In this document: piece after piece, positions 45,518 to 53,555 of the stretch
How the letters are laid out: the number at the start of each line of letters is the position of its first letter
How positions within the stretch are numbered: the stretch's first letter is position 1
Assembly (NCBI RefSeq): GCF_016587415.1
Contig: NZ_BNJI01000002.1
Coordinates: 1,674,001-1,738,000, forward strand
Source: Ktedonobacter sp. SOSP1-85
GTDB taxonomy: Bacteria; Chloroflexota; Ktedonobacteria; Ktedonobacterales; Ktedonobacteraceae
Direction: 5' to 3'
DNA: 64,000 nt
The notes under the pieces: model-generated
Told to the model about the DNA's origin: nothing
What the model saw: only the letters and a program-made list of their open reading frames with translations
The model's database searches: none
Position numbers and translations under genes: made by a program

Positions 45518-45931
45518 TTATTTCACGCGTTCGAGCAGGAAGACGGGGATCTCGCGGTTCGTCTTCTGCTGGTATTCGGCATAAGGAGCAAATACCCTGG
45601 CTGCCTCTTCGAAGGCCTTGGCGCGCTCTTCGCCACTCAACTGCCTGGCACGGGCGGGGAACTTCTCGTTGTTAACCTCAACTGTGATATCGGGATGAGC
45701 CATGAGATTGTGATACCACTGAGGATGCTTTGGCGCGCCTCCCTTGGAAGCCACTGCCAGATAGCTATCGCCATAAGGAACCGCCATCAGCGGATAGACC
45801 CGCTCCTGACCCGTCTTTGCCCCCCTGGTTGTGATAAGGATCAAAGGGGCCCAGCCTGCGACCTTTCCCTTATTAGAACGAAACTCATCGACCACCTTCA
45901 CGTTATTCTCAATAAAGTCACTATCCTTCAT
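45518..45931 (-). CDS. deazaflavin (F420)-dependent nitroreductase-like protein
   Basis: 137 residues: FRSNKGKVAGWAPLILITTR, GAKTGQERVYPLMAVPYGDS, YLAVASKGGAPKHPQWYHNL, then VEVNNEKFPARARQLSGEER. This is the DDN/DUF385 split-beta-barrel pattern, with the Lys/Gly/Trp residues that hold F420 in relatives. It would carry out F420H2-dependent reduction in the cytoplasm; the substrate is unknown. ATG 45931 follows AAGGAGAGAGAAT. Together with the PPOX protein at 52801 it suggests an F420-using organism. Confidence 0.87.
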   Translation of the reverse strand: MKDSDFIENNVKVVDEFRSNKGKVAGWAPLILITTRGAKTGQERVYPLMAVPYGDSYLAVASKGGAPKHPQWYHNLMAHPDITVEVNNEKFPARARQLSGEERAKAFEEAARVFAPYAEYQQKTNREIPVFLLERVK

Positions 45932-46097
45932 ATTCTCTCTCCTTGTCTCTTTAGCGGAAGTTAGATCTTCCTTATTTATCGTACCACTTCACAATAATTT
46001 CCTGTGCACAACCCCTATCCCGGAGCGCCGCAGGCGCGAAGGGCCTTCAAAGGAGTGATACTGACCTCCCTTCCTGAGAAAGGAATAGCCCTGCGCG

Positions 46098-47773
46098 CTA
46101 GTATTACAACGAGACTTTACCAACGCAGCCCCTGCAATTGGGCAAGAAGCCGCTTGCGATGAGAGCAATAGGCGGCGTAGTTGTGGCGTTGCTGATACGC
46201 GATCAACGCCAGGGCTGCAGGCAGATCCAGTACGGGTTGGGGCAAGGCAACCTGCAAGAGCAAGCGTACCTGGGCGATGCTCAGTGGCAGAGAGGCATGC
46301 GCGTCCAAGCTGGGCACCTCACCTGGCGTGGGCAAGGGGCGTGTCGTTGTTGGGCGCAAGATCCCCCTCTCTCTGGTTGAGGCGTTGTTGCCAACGAACC
46401 AGGAAATGATGAGCGAGAATGACCATAGTCATGTGATGGTGCCACCCGCGCCAGAACCGCAGCTCGTAGTGGTCCATGCCCAATTCCCCCTTGCATTCGG
46501 TAAAACAGGTCTCGATGGGCCAGCGCATCCCGCTCACCCGCACAAACGTGGCAAGCGGTGTCTCCAGCGGAGCGTTGCTCAAGTAAAATTTCCATTCCGG
46601 CTCTTCTGCAAAACCGCTGACTTTGCGTCGGATCACCACCCAGACCTGAGGGCCTGGCAGCCGATCAAGTGGCAGGATAGCGCGCAGCACGAGAAAATCA
46701 GCGACCAGCGGGCCTTTGTGCCCCTCCAACAGACGGTAGCGCTGCCAACGAGAAGCAGGCCACTGCTTGGCCAGGTCCTCTAAGGGCACTTTGGCTGGAC
46801 TGCTGGGATGCAGCCGCTCACGCCGAGGAACTGGCCCCTTGCGCGAGGGGATCTGGGACCGAAACCAGCTGTGCGGGCGCGCGCGCTCCGTCTGCCCGTC
46901 GGTTTCCAGCAGTGGCCAGACCTTGGTATCTCGCGGCACCTCGGCTAGATACCACAATCCCGCCGCATCCAGCCGTTGCAGGAAAGCAGGGGAGTCGCCA
47001 TATCCTTCGTCGCAGACGACCCACTGGGCTTGGAGACGACCCGAAGCCATGATGCCCTCGACCAGCTGCGCCGCTAACTCATGCTTTGTCTGAAAGACGA
47101 TCTCATCGGGAATCTGGCAATCCTGCCACCGCGTTTGATGATCCTCAGCGAACCAGGATTCTGGCAGATAGAGCCGCCGGTCAAGTAATGTGGCTCCCTT
47201 GCGACTGGCATAGCCCACGAAGATGCCGGCCTGGCAGTTGTCCTTTTTGCCGGTGTGGCCGCACCATTGAGGCGCCACACCGGCTGAGTGATTCCCATGT
47301 TTGGGAAAGTCCGAGCCATCCACGATCAGGACTCCATCCTCTTCGCCAAGCGTCTCGTTCACCAGGCGCTGATGTTCGGCCAGCAGCGCGTCATCATCCC
47401 ACTTGCCTTCCCCAATGAACTGCTGGAGGGCACGCACTTGCCGATCCGCATGTGGTCCCACTCCCAACAGACGCAAGGCCATCGCTTCGACATTTTTGCG
47501 GGGCACATCCGCCGTGAGCAGTCCGCGCACATAGATCTCCGCCCATTCCCGCTGTTCGCGCCGATACAACAACGGGGCGAAGTGCTGATGATAAGCTAGT
47601 AGTTCTTCGGCCAGGGAAGCTACCTCTTCTGAGGTCAAGTCCTGCACTGCCAGTCGACCTGGAAGAGGCGGCTGCTCGGCGGTTATATCGACCATGAGAG
47701 ACATTCGGTTTCACCTCCAGGTACAGACCTCTCTCCTTTCAGTATATCCCACAAAGTCTCGTTGTAATACTAG
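46098..47773 (-). mobile_element. complete IS701-family insertion sequence with CTAG duplication
   Basis: Inverted ends TATTACAACGAGACTTT (from 46102) and AAAGTCTCGTTGTAATA (to 47769) are perfect over 17 bp. They are flanked on both sides by CTAG (46098-46101 and 47770-47773), matching the YTAR 4-bp target duplication expected of IS701. The element itself is 1668 bp, with a 461-codon intact transposase, so insertion is recent. Confidence 0.92.
46319..47704 (-). CDS. IS701-family transposase
   Basis: 461 residues, full length. The DDE triad lies in GVLIVDGSDFPKHGNHSAGV (Asp), WVVCDEGYGDSPAFLQRL (Asp) and IETCFTECKGELGMDHYELR (Glu). Family signatures are QYIGEGKWDD-like FIGEGKWDDDALL and LLDRRLYLPESWF. 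ATG 47704 follows GGAGGTGAAACCGA. About 200 bp of noncoding DNA separates the stop from the left repeat. Likely active. Confidence 0.92.
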   Translation of the reverse strand: MSLMVDITAEQPPLPGRLAVQDLTSEEVASLAEELLAYHQHFAPLLYRREQREWAEIYVRGLLTADVPRKNVEAMALRLLGVGPHADRQVRALQQFIGEGKWDDDALLAEHQRLVNETLGEEDGVLIVDGSDFPKHGNHSAGVAPQWCGHTGKKDNCQAGIFVGYASRKGATLLDRRLYLPESWFAEDHQTRWQDCQIPDEIVFQTKHELAAQLVEGIMASGRLQAQWVVCDEGYGDSPAFLQRLDAAGLWYLAEVPRDTKVWPLLETDGQTERARPHSWFRSQIPSRKGPVPRRERLHPSSPAKVPLEDLAKQWPASRWQRYRLLEGHKGPLVADFLVLRAILPLDRLPGPQVWVVIRRKVSGFAEEPEWKFYLSNAPLETPLATFVRVSGMRWPIETCFTECKGELGMDHYELRFWRGWHHHMTMVILAHHFLVRWQQRLNQREGDLAPNNDTPLAHAR

Positions 47774-47807
47774 AGCAATGTACAGAAAGGTTGATTTCTT
47801 GCTCCGT

Positions 47808-47893
47808 CCGACGCTGCTAAAGCACGCGTCTACATATGGAGGTACGGGGCCTCTCGCGCCTTGATATATAGACGCGTGCTTTAGCAGCGTCGG
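47808..47893. repeat. 86-bp perfect hairpin element
   Basis: Arms 47808-47832 (beginning CCGACGCTGCTAAAGCACGC) and 47869-47893 are exact complements over 25 bp, with a 36-nt loop. It lies between the IS701 and IS6-like elements. No T-run follows, so it is more like a small palindromic mobile unit than a terminator. Confidence 0.75.
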
Positions 47894-47920
47894 TCTCCAC
47901 ACGGCTCAATGCTACTGCAC

Positions 47921-48903
47921 GGTTCTGTCAGAACTGAGTGCATAAAAGCCCACAGAAAGAGGTAGCAGTCTTTCAACACATCATCCATTGAGCTAAGAAG
48001 TCATCAGTAGCAGGAGTCGCAGGACTGCAAGTTTTTCGCAAAACAACCGTCGTTGCTCCGGAAGAGACAAGGTTTCTCTCATGAGAGAACGTGGGCGAAA
48101 AGAGTTGCGTAATTCATCAAAAGCACGACAAAAACGTGCCGCTGAGGCGAAATTCCCAAATCCACGCATTGGAGAGTAGCGTTGTTTTATGCCTCGATGG
48201 TCTTGCTCCAAACGATTGTTGAGGTATTTATTGGTTCGATGCTGTACACTACTCCCAAGTACCTCACGTACGGCTCGTGGATAAGAAGCATGACCGTCAG
48301 TTGTCACCTGTTCTGGGGTGTGGCCAACCACAGCGAGAGCCTGTTTGAAAAACTGCTGAGCGGCTTCCATATCGCGTTTCTCGCTCAAGCGAGAATCAAC
48401 CAGGTTGCCCTCAGCATCAATGGCGCGATAGAAGTAGCACCACTTTCCATGAACTTGGATAGACGTCTCATCCACATACCAGGAGCTTCCTGCCTGTCCC
48501 CATCGTTTTCTCCGCAGTTGGTCTGCCACCAAAGGCGCAAACCGTGCTTCCCAGTCCCGAACGGTTTCATGGGTGAGCACGATGCCCCGCTCCAGAAACA
48601 TTTCAGCGAGATCCCGTAGGCTCAACTTGTAGCGAAGCCGCCACAGGACAACCAGCAGAACCACATCAGTGGGATATTCCAGGAAGTTGAAAGGTGTTCC
48701 GGTGCGCTCATTGAAGAGGTGCTTGCAAGCTGAGCAACGGAACAGGCGATAGCCGAGCGTGGTCTTCTGGGTTTGTTCTTTGGTGGTAGCTGAGGCGCAA
48801 TGTGGGCAGGTCATGGATCGCTCCTTCGCAGATGAGTTGGTGTTCTCAGCATACCTTGCAAACGATCGTCACGGCAAGCCTTTCTCTGAATTCTGACAGA
48901 ACC
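47921..48903 (-). mobile_element. IS6-like insertion sequence with zinc-ribbon transposase
   Basis: The ends GGTTCTGTCAGAACT (47921-47935) and AATTCTGACAGAACC (48889-48903) are inverted copies. Total ~983 bp with one intact transposase. No matching 8-bp flanks. Its right end directly joins a truncated ISL3 transposase. Fragments of the same element occur at 25134-25285 and 53395. Confidence 0.85.
47993..48814 (-). CDS. IS6-superfamily transposase with N-terminal zinc ribbon
   Basis: 273 residues. The zinc ribbon is CPHC at 3-6 and CSAC at ~28-31. A helix-turn-helix LSLRDLAEMFLERGIVLTHE is followed by the DDE triad in WYVDETSIQVHGKW, VTTDGHASYPRA and NNRLEQDHRGIKQRY. Intact and full length, with ATG 48814. 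The zinc ribbon distinguishes it from the 238-residue IS6 type at 29137. Confidence 0.88.
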   Translation of the reverse strand: MTCPHCASATTKEQTQKTTLGYRLFRCSACKHLFNERTGTPFNFLEYPTDVVLLVVLWRLRYKLSLRDLAEMFLERGIVLTHETVRDWEARFAPLVADQLRRKRWGQAGSSWYVDETSIQVHGKWCYFYRAIDAEGNLVDSRLSEKRDMEAAQQFFKQALAVVGHTPEQVTTDGHASYPRAVREVLGSSVQHRTNKYLNNRLEQDHRGIKQRYSPMRGFGNFASAARFCRAFDELRNSFRPRSLMRETLSLPEQRRLFCEKLAVLRLLLLMTS

Positions 48904-49478
48904 CCTTCACTTGCTCCTTGAGCGTAATCTTTGCCGCGATCCCGACTCACATAGGTAATTTCTGGGTGATTGCGCATCCAGTCAGCTGAGGACTGAGACG
49001 AATGTTCAGCCAGTACGTCAATCACTTGATGCAAATCCAGGTCAACGAAAATCGTCCCGAACTTGCGTCCACGTTTGAACGAGAAATCATCGATCTCCAG
49101 GGCTGTAACGGCTCCGGGAGCGGGGGTAGGCAGTGCCATGACCCGTCGGAGAATGGTCGTCCATAAGGTCACAATTCCCAGGCGAGCTGCAAGCCGGACT
49201 CCCAAGCTTCCCGACGTGGCCAAGCCAATGGCTTGGATGGCTGCGACCAGGCGAAGCGTCATCTGCGCCCAAGGTTCCACAAAGTCGTGGAGGCGCTCTG
49301 TGAAGACCTTGCGCTGGCAATCAGAATTCCGACAAAAGAATTTGCGTACAGCCAGATGGGGACGAACGTTGTGGCCTCCGCAGAGCACATCTCGAACGGT
49401 CCTGCTGTAATGACTATGAACTGAGGATGAGGCCTGAGCACAGAGAGGATAATATGAACAAGGGCGAGTGCTTGTCAC
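48904..49478 (-). pseudogene. ISL3-family transposase, N-terminal half
   Basis: Shows the ISL3 pattern: Cys/His zinc finger (RKFFCRNSDCQRKVFTER), helical region, then VTALEIDDFSFKRGRKFGTI with the first catalytic Asp pair and ADWMRNHPEITYVSRDRGKD with the second. The homology stops at the IS6-like element's end (48903) and the reading frame runs on into it. The missing half is not found beyond 47921, so the neighbouring sequence was deleted. The frame starts at ATG 49478 without a strong ribosome site. No gene was seen in the next 278 bp. Confidence 0.75.
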
Positions 49479-49756
49479 CGAAATGGTGAGTGCCGTTGCT
49501 TCCTCGTGGATCTACATGATGCACAATCCTTCAGGAAGAGACAAGAGAGGCGACCCTTCCATCATCAGCTCCTCGTGAAAACGAGAAAGCAGTATTTTTA
49601 CAAAGAGCATATCATTACTTCACAATGCACATCATGCAGCAGAAGTAAGCAAACGGATTCACCAAAGCTGTGTATGACCCCTTCTTTACACCCATTACGG
49701 GTTAGTGTCTGGCCTGCGAGCGAGAAAGCAGTGTATATATAGTTATCCCGTTGGCT

Positions 49757-50518
49757 TTATAATGCTTTGACCACGGTAATATCTAAGGCTCGATATGGCT
49801 CCAGCACTTCATCCAGAACGGATTGTTCGGTAATGATTGCTGTAAGCTCACTCAACTGGCCTACAATGTAGGGCGAGGCCGTATTCAACTTCTCTGGCAC
49901 TGTTAAGGCGATTACCTCTGATGCGCAGGCAATCATGGCACGCTTGAGATACGCTTCTTCTAGATGATTTGTGCTGATACCCACGGAGGGATGCAAGCCG
50001 CATACTCCAAGGAAATAGATATCCGCGCGCATCATACGTATTGTTTCTAGCGTGGCGGTCCCAAGTGTGACCATGGCTTCTTTGAGGATGTTGCCTCCCA
50101 AGAGTACGATTTCAATATGTGGATGATGCGCTTCTAACGCTATCGCAACATGAGGATTGTTGGTCACTACTGTCGCGTGCAGGTCTTGGGGGAGGTACTG
50201 GGCTACTTGGATATTAGTCGTGCCTCCATCCAGAAGGATAACTTGCCCGTTACGCACAAATTGGATCGCGGCCCGCGCGATAGTCGCTTTTCTCGCGGGA
50301 GCTTGCGTTTGACGCGAAGTGAAGTTCCCATAAACCGGTGGACGTGGTAAAGCTCCACCATGAACACGCTGAAGTGCCCCCTCAGCTGCCAATTCACGCA
50401 AATCACGCCGAATTGTATCTTCCGAAGTGCCAAGTTCTTCGCTAACACGTTTGGCGACTACTTTCCCATCTTGCGAGAGCACTCGCAAAATATATTGTCT
50501 TCGTTCCGCTGTAAGCAT
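49757..50518 (-). CDS. DeoR/GlpR-family transcriptional regulator
   Basis: 253 residues. The N-terminal DeoR helix-turn-helix is RRQYILRVLSQDGKVVAKRV followed by TSEDTIRRDLRELAAEG. The effector domain (DeoRC) has the sugar-phosphate binding loop ILLDGGTTNIQVAQYL and later VLLGGNILKE. Such repressors sense phosphorylated sugars. It is divergent from a HAD phosphatase 152 bp away, suggesting control of that gene. ATG 50518 follows AAGGTGAGAG. Confidence 0.9.
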   Translation of the reverse strand: MLTAERRQYILRVLSQDGKVVAKRVSEELGTSEDTIRRDLRELAAEGALQRVHGGALPRPPVYGNFTSRQTQAPARKATIARAAIQFVRNGQVILLDGGTTNIQVAQYLPQDLHATVVTNNPHVAIALEAHHPHIEIVLLGGNILKEAMVTLGTATLETIRMMRADIYFLGVCGLHPSVGISTNHLEEAYLKRAMIACASEVIALTVPEKLNTASPYIVGQLSELTAIITEQSVLDEVLEPYRALDITVVKAL

Positions 50519-50594
50519 CCTCTCACCTTTGCTGGTTTTTACATGTTTTTATCTATAATTGCCTGATTGGAGTTAGAGAGTTACATGAAATCAC

Positions 50595-50623
50595 TTGACA
50601 TTGCACGAAATTGCGCATATCAT
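50595..50623 (+). promoter_or_regulatory. promoter of the HAD phosphatase gene
   Basis: TTGACA at 50595-50600 and TATCAT at 50618-50623 are separated by exactly 17 bp. They lie 48 bp before the gene start. A dyad ATGTAT / ATACAT follows at about 50631-50652 and could be where the divergent DeoR protein binds. Confidence 0.6.
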
Positions 50624-50670
50624 CTTGAATATGTATAGTATAGCATACATAGAAAGAAGGTCTGGCAACA

Positions 50671-51366
50671 ATGCAACGCTTTCACTGCGACGCCATTTTG
50701 TTCGATCTCGATGGCGTGCTTGTGGACTCAACAGCTTGTGTAGAACGGTTGTGGTATCAGTGGGCCATTCGGCATGGATTAGATGCGCAGGAAGTTATTG
50801 CGTGCGCTCATGGTAGGCGTACTGTTGATACTATGCGCGCTGTCGCTCCAACTCTTGCCATTGAAGAAGAGGCTCGAAGTATGGAACAAGCGGAAATAGA
50901 AGATACGCAAGGACTTATGAGCATCACTGGAGCCGCTGACCTCTTGACCAGCCTGGCTCCTTCCCAATGGGCGGTAGTCACCTCTGGCTCACGCGCCCTT
51001 GCTACCACTCGTTTACGTGCGGTTGGCTTGCCTTTGCCATCGGTCTTTATTACCGCCGGGGACGTAGCTCAAGGCAAACCTCATCCCGAGGGATATTTGA
51101 AGGCCGCAAGCCTTTTAGGAGTAACACCTCAGCGTTGTGTTGTGATTGAGGATGCGCCAGCGGGGATTCAAGCCGCGCTCAAGGCTCATATGACTGCTAT
51201 CGCGGTCGCGTCCACACACCAACCCTCGGAATTGCAAGCCGCGCGAGTCTGCGTACCGTCACTGGCTGCTCTCCACGTGATCCATCTGAAGGGATCGGAT
51301 CGGGCCAGGCCATCTTTGACAATTACGATAACTAGAACGATATATGGCCAGCTTCACGCTATCTAA
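50671..51366 (+). CDS. HAD-IA family phosphatase
   Basis: 231 residues. Motif I is ILFDLDGVLVDSTACVERLW (nucleophile Asp and acid Asp), motif II VVTSGSRALATTRL, motif III the Lys of GKPHPEGYLKAASLLG, and motif IV CVVIEDAPAGIQAA. The short helical cap between motifs I and II places it with beta-phosphoglucomutase or sugar-phosphatase-like members. With the divergent DeoR regulator, dephosphorylation of a sugar phosphate is the likely role. The last ~25 residues after SLAALHVIHL are atypical and may reflect fusion to neighbouring sequence at the umuC fragment junction. Confidence 0.88.
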   Translation: MQRFHCDAILFDLDGVLVDSTACVERLWYQWAIRHGLDAQEVIACAHGRRTVDTMRAVAPTLAIEEEARSMEQAEIEDTQGLMSITGAADLLTSLAPSQWAVVTSGSRALATTRLRAVGLPLPSVFITAGDVAQGKPHPEGYLKAASLLGVTPQRCVVIEDAPAGIQAALKAHMTAIAVASTHQPSELQAARVCVPSLAALHVIHLKGSDRARPSLTITITRTIYGQLHAI

Positions 51367-51379
51367 TGCTCAGCCATCG

Positions 51380-51655
51380 AGGACTGGATGGCTGGGGGAT
51401 CGGCAAACGCCTGGGGAAACGGCTACGCCAGGTGGGGATTGTGAGTGCGCGCGGGCTCAAGGAAGCGGACCTTCTCTGGCTGCGTCATCTGATCAATGTG
51501 GGGGCGCAGCGGGTGGTGTTGGAACTGCGAGGGGTGTCGTGCTTGCCCCTGGAGGTGAAGCCGCGGCCCAGGGAAGGGATTATGGTGGCGCTCTCCTTTG
51601 GGCGAGAGATTGAGGAGCGGAGGAAGTTGGAGGAGGCGGTGGCGACATCGCTGCC
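51380..51655 (+). pseudogene. umuC-type Y-family DNA polymerase, internal fragment
   Basis: About 90 residues matching UmuC around the thumb/little-finger boundary: GWGIGKRLGKRLRQVGIVSA, LKEADLLWLRHLINVGAQRV, VLELRGVSCLPLE, and SFGREIEERRKLEEAVAT. The palm with catalytic Asp residues and the C-terminus are missing. The open frame continues to 52379, but only antisense to the next gene. A relic of SOS-type polymerase DNA. Confidence 0.7.
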
Positions 51656-51665
51656 CTGCCAGTGC

Positions 51666-52724
51666 TCATCGCAAAAGCAAAGGACGTTCTGCTTGCTCTG
51701 GAGGCCAGACGACACGGCGTCGCCCATTCTGCCATTGCACGATAAGCATCTGATGACCGGACTGAAGACCATTCAGTGCGTTGATGCGAAAAGCACCATA
51801 GAGCGTCGTGCAGACAAGTTGGTAGGCAGCAGCGAGTTGGGCTGTATCCTCACAACGACCACTGTCTCGCAGACAGCGCGCACACAAAAGCCCAGCTGCG
51901 AAGGCTTGTGCTGCAGGATACGGGGGCTCCCCTCCTGTAACAGCACCATACTTTGTTACAAACCAATCAGCATCAGGCCCTTCATCAGGTTGGAGAGCCG
52001 CCGACGCAATCCATTGCGCAGGTCCAAGCAGTCCTTCACGCCGGTTTCCCAGCGGAACAAGCACCTCCTCAACACCTGCTCCAACGAATGCCGCCGCACG
52101 CCATGTGTGCTTCAACAAGCTGGGAGCCGCCGCACACTCATCAGCAAAGCTTCCTGCAACGAGCAATATATCTGTATGTGGGACGAGCGATGCGGCTTCG
52201 GCTGCATGGCCTGGCTCAAAAGCCACGACCTCTACCTCAAATTTGAGGCTGACTGCGGCGCTTGCGACGCCCATTGCCACATCTTGACCAAAACCACTGG
52301 CTGTATGAAAGAGAGAGACAGTAGCTGTACCTGGATCGAATGCACGCACTGCTTCAAGGACTCCTGTAAAATAGGTTGAAGCCGGGGAGAGCACATTAAT
52401 GACCTGGGGGAACTCCGGGCGAGATAGCTGAGAGGTTGCACCACTGTGATTCCAGATCACACGTTTGCAGCTCCGTGCCGCTGCAAGCATCATATGACTT
52501 CCGTATGGCCCGAAAAGGAGATCAGGCTGCTCATTGAGAGCAGCACGCATACTTGCCCGCACGTCGCTTCCCGTGTCTCGTACGTTGAGCTCCACACCCA
52601 TCCAAGGCGGAGGTAGGCGCGCGGCATGCTTGGCCCATAAGGAAAGACCGATAGCGCAGGCCTGCCCAAATGGGGCCAGCGGACCAGTCAAAGGGGTGAC
52701 GAGCGCTGCACGTAGACCGGTCAT
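51666..52724 (-). CDS. periplasmic-binding-fold type I protein without signal peptide
   Basis: 352 residues resembling the Leu/Ile/Val-binding (LivJ/LivK) type: LRAALVTPLTGPLAPFGQAC at the very start, the mid-domain DLLFGPYGSHMMLAA, VINVLSPASTYFTGVLEA and YPAAQAFAAGLLCARC. These normally begin after a signal peptide and lipobox Cys. Here the protein starts directly in the mature domain (ATG 52724, AGGAAG upstream), and the earlier ATG 52757 adds only 11 residues. It may be a cytosolic sensor or an orphan binding protein. No permease or ATPase gene is adjacent. Confidence 0.75.
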   Translation of the reverse strand: MTGLRAALVTPLTGPLAPFGQACAIGLSLWAKHAARLPPPWMGVELNVRDTGSDVRASMRAALNEQPDLLFGPYGSHMMLAAARSCKRVIWNHSGATSQLSRPEFPQVINVLSPASTYFTGVLEAVRAFDPGTATVSLFHTASGFGQDVAMGVASAAVSLKFEVEVVAFEPGHAAEAASLVPHTDILLVAGSFADECAAAPSLLKHTWRAAAFVGAGVEEVLVPLGNRREGLLGPAQWIASAALQPDEGPDADWFVTKYGAVTGGEPPYPAAQAFAAGLLCARCLRDSGRCEDTAQLAAAYQLVCTTLYGAFRINALNGLQSGHQMLIVQWQNGRRRVVWPPEQAERPLLLR

Positions 52725-52800
52725 ACTATATACTTCCTGGTTCCTCGGAAAAGCCATTGGTTGCTACAGGTTGCATCCATGCTTGACCTTCAAGACATCC

Positions 52801-53190
52801 CTAGAGATTTTGACCAGCAATATGCTGAATCTTCATAAAGAGGACCACACGTGGATCACCACTATAGCGAAAAGGCATCTCATAATGTTTCGCCAGGGTA
52901 CCATAGAAGGTACCTGTTGGGTCTTCTTCAATCCGCTCCACGATACCGCGGAACTCGGCACAGGTATAGGGATCATCCACATCAGTGATAGACACAGCAA
53001 CACGTGGATCCCGCTGAATATTCTGAAATTTTTTGCGGTTCGTCGTATGGGTGAACTTGATATATTCTCCATCCCACAAAAACCACATGGGAGATGACTG
53101 TGGAGCTCCATCGGGTCCAATGGTCGCGAGATGTGCAAGCTTCTTTGATTGAAGGATTTTCTGAACCTTTGGATTCTTCAGATCTGCCAT
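52801..53190 (-). CDS. PPOX-class (probably F420-dependent) oxidoreductase
   Basis: 129 residues with the pyridoxamine-phosphate-oxidase-like split barrel: KKLAHLATIGPDGAPQSSPM, then WFLWDGEYIKFTHTTNRKKF, RDPRVAVSITDVDDPYTCAE and the C-terminal RYSGDPRVVLFMKIQHIAG. The sequence looks more like the F420-binding actinobacterial/chloroflexal group than FMN-type PNPOx, but the cofactor is inferred. ATG 53190 follows AGAGAGGATTATCTT. It is downstream of nothing obvious, 76 bp before the binding-protein gene on the same strand, so the two may be co-transcribed. Confidence 0.85.
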   Translation of the reverse strand: MADLKNPKVQKILQSKKLAHLATIGPDGAPQSSPMWFLWDGEYIKFTHTTNRKKFQNIQRDPRVAVSITDVDDPYTCAEFRGIVERIEEDPTGTFYGTLAKHYEMPFRYSGDPRVVLFMKIQHIAGQNL

Positions 53191-53394
53191 AAGATAATCC
53201 TCTCTAAACCCTCTTTTCTGGAAAGGCTAGATGGTGCATGCTTTTCAAGCATTGCTCATAGCATTTCGAATGCTTCCATTCCTCACTCAAAATGAGTGGC
53301 CTGAAAATTATTATATAGCACAAAGCCATTGAGACCAAACAGATCGTTTTCTAACTTTACCCCCTCGCGGGTCAAAGCCTGCGGCGAGCGATTC

Positions 53395-53409
53395 GGTTCT
53401 GTCAGAACT
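53395..53409 (+). repeat. solo end of the IS6-like element
   Basis: GGTTCTGTCAGAACT is identical to the left end at 47921-47935, and similarity continues for ~25 bp (ACAGAAGCCTACAG versus AAAAGCCCACAG). The remnant stops at or before the IS4-type element end at 53454. The preceding 200 bp (53191-53394) hold no gene. Confidence 0.7.
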
Positions 53410-53555
53410 AGATAACAGAAGCCTACAGGAAGGTGTAAGTTCAGTTGGAAAAGCCCACGCGATGCGCAACGAGGTGTGACTGGTAGCCAACCGACGTAGA
53501 AATGTGCCTCCTTGATGAGAAGACAGACAATCGTTCTCAACAAGGAGGTTCAGGT

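Noticed and set aside
51366..52379. 337-codon plus-strand open frame as a gene
   Set aside because: Only its first ~95 codons resemble UmuC; the rest is antisense to the well-supported binding-protein gene.
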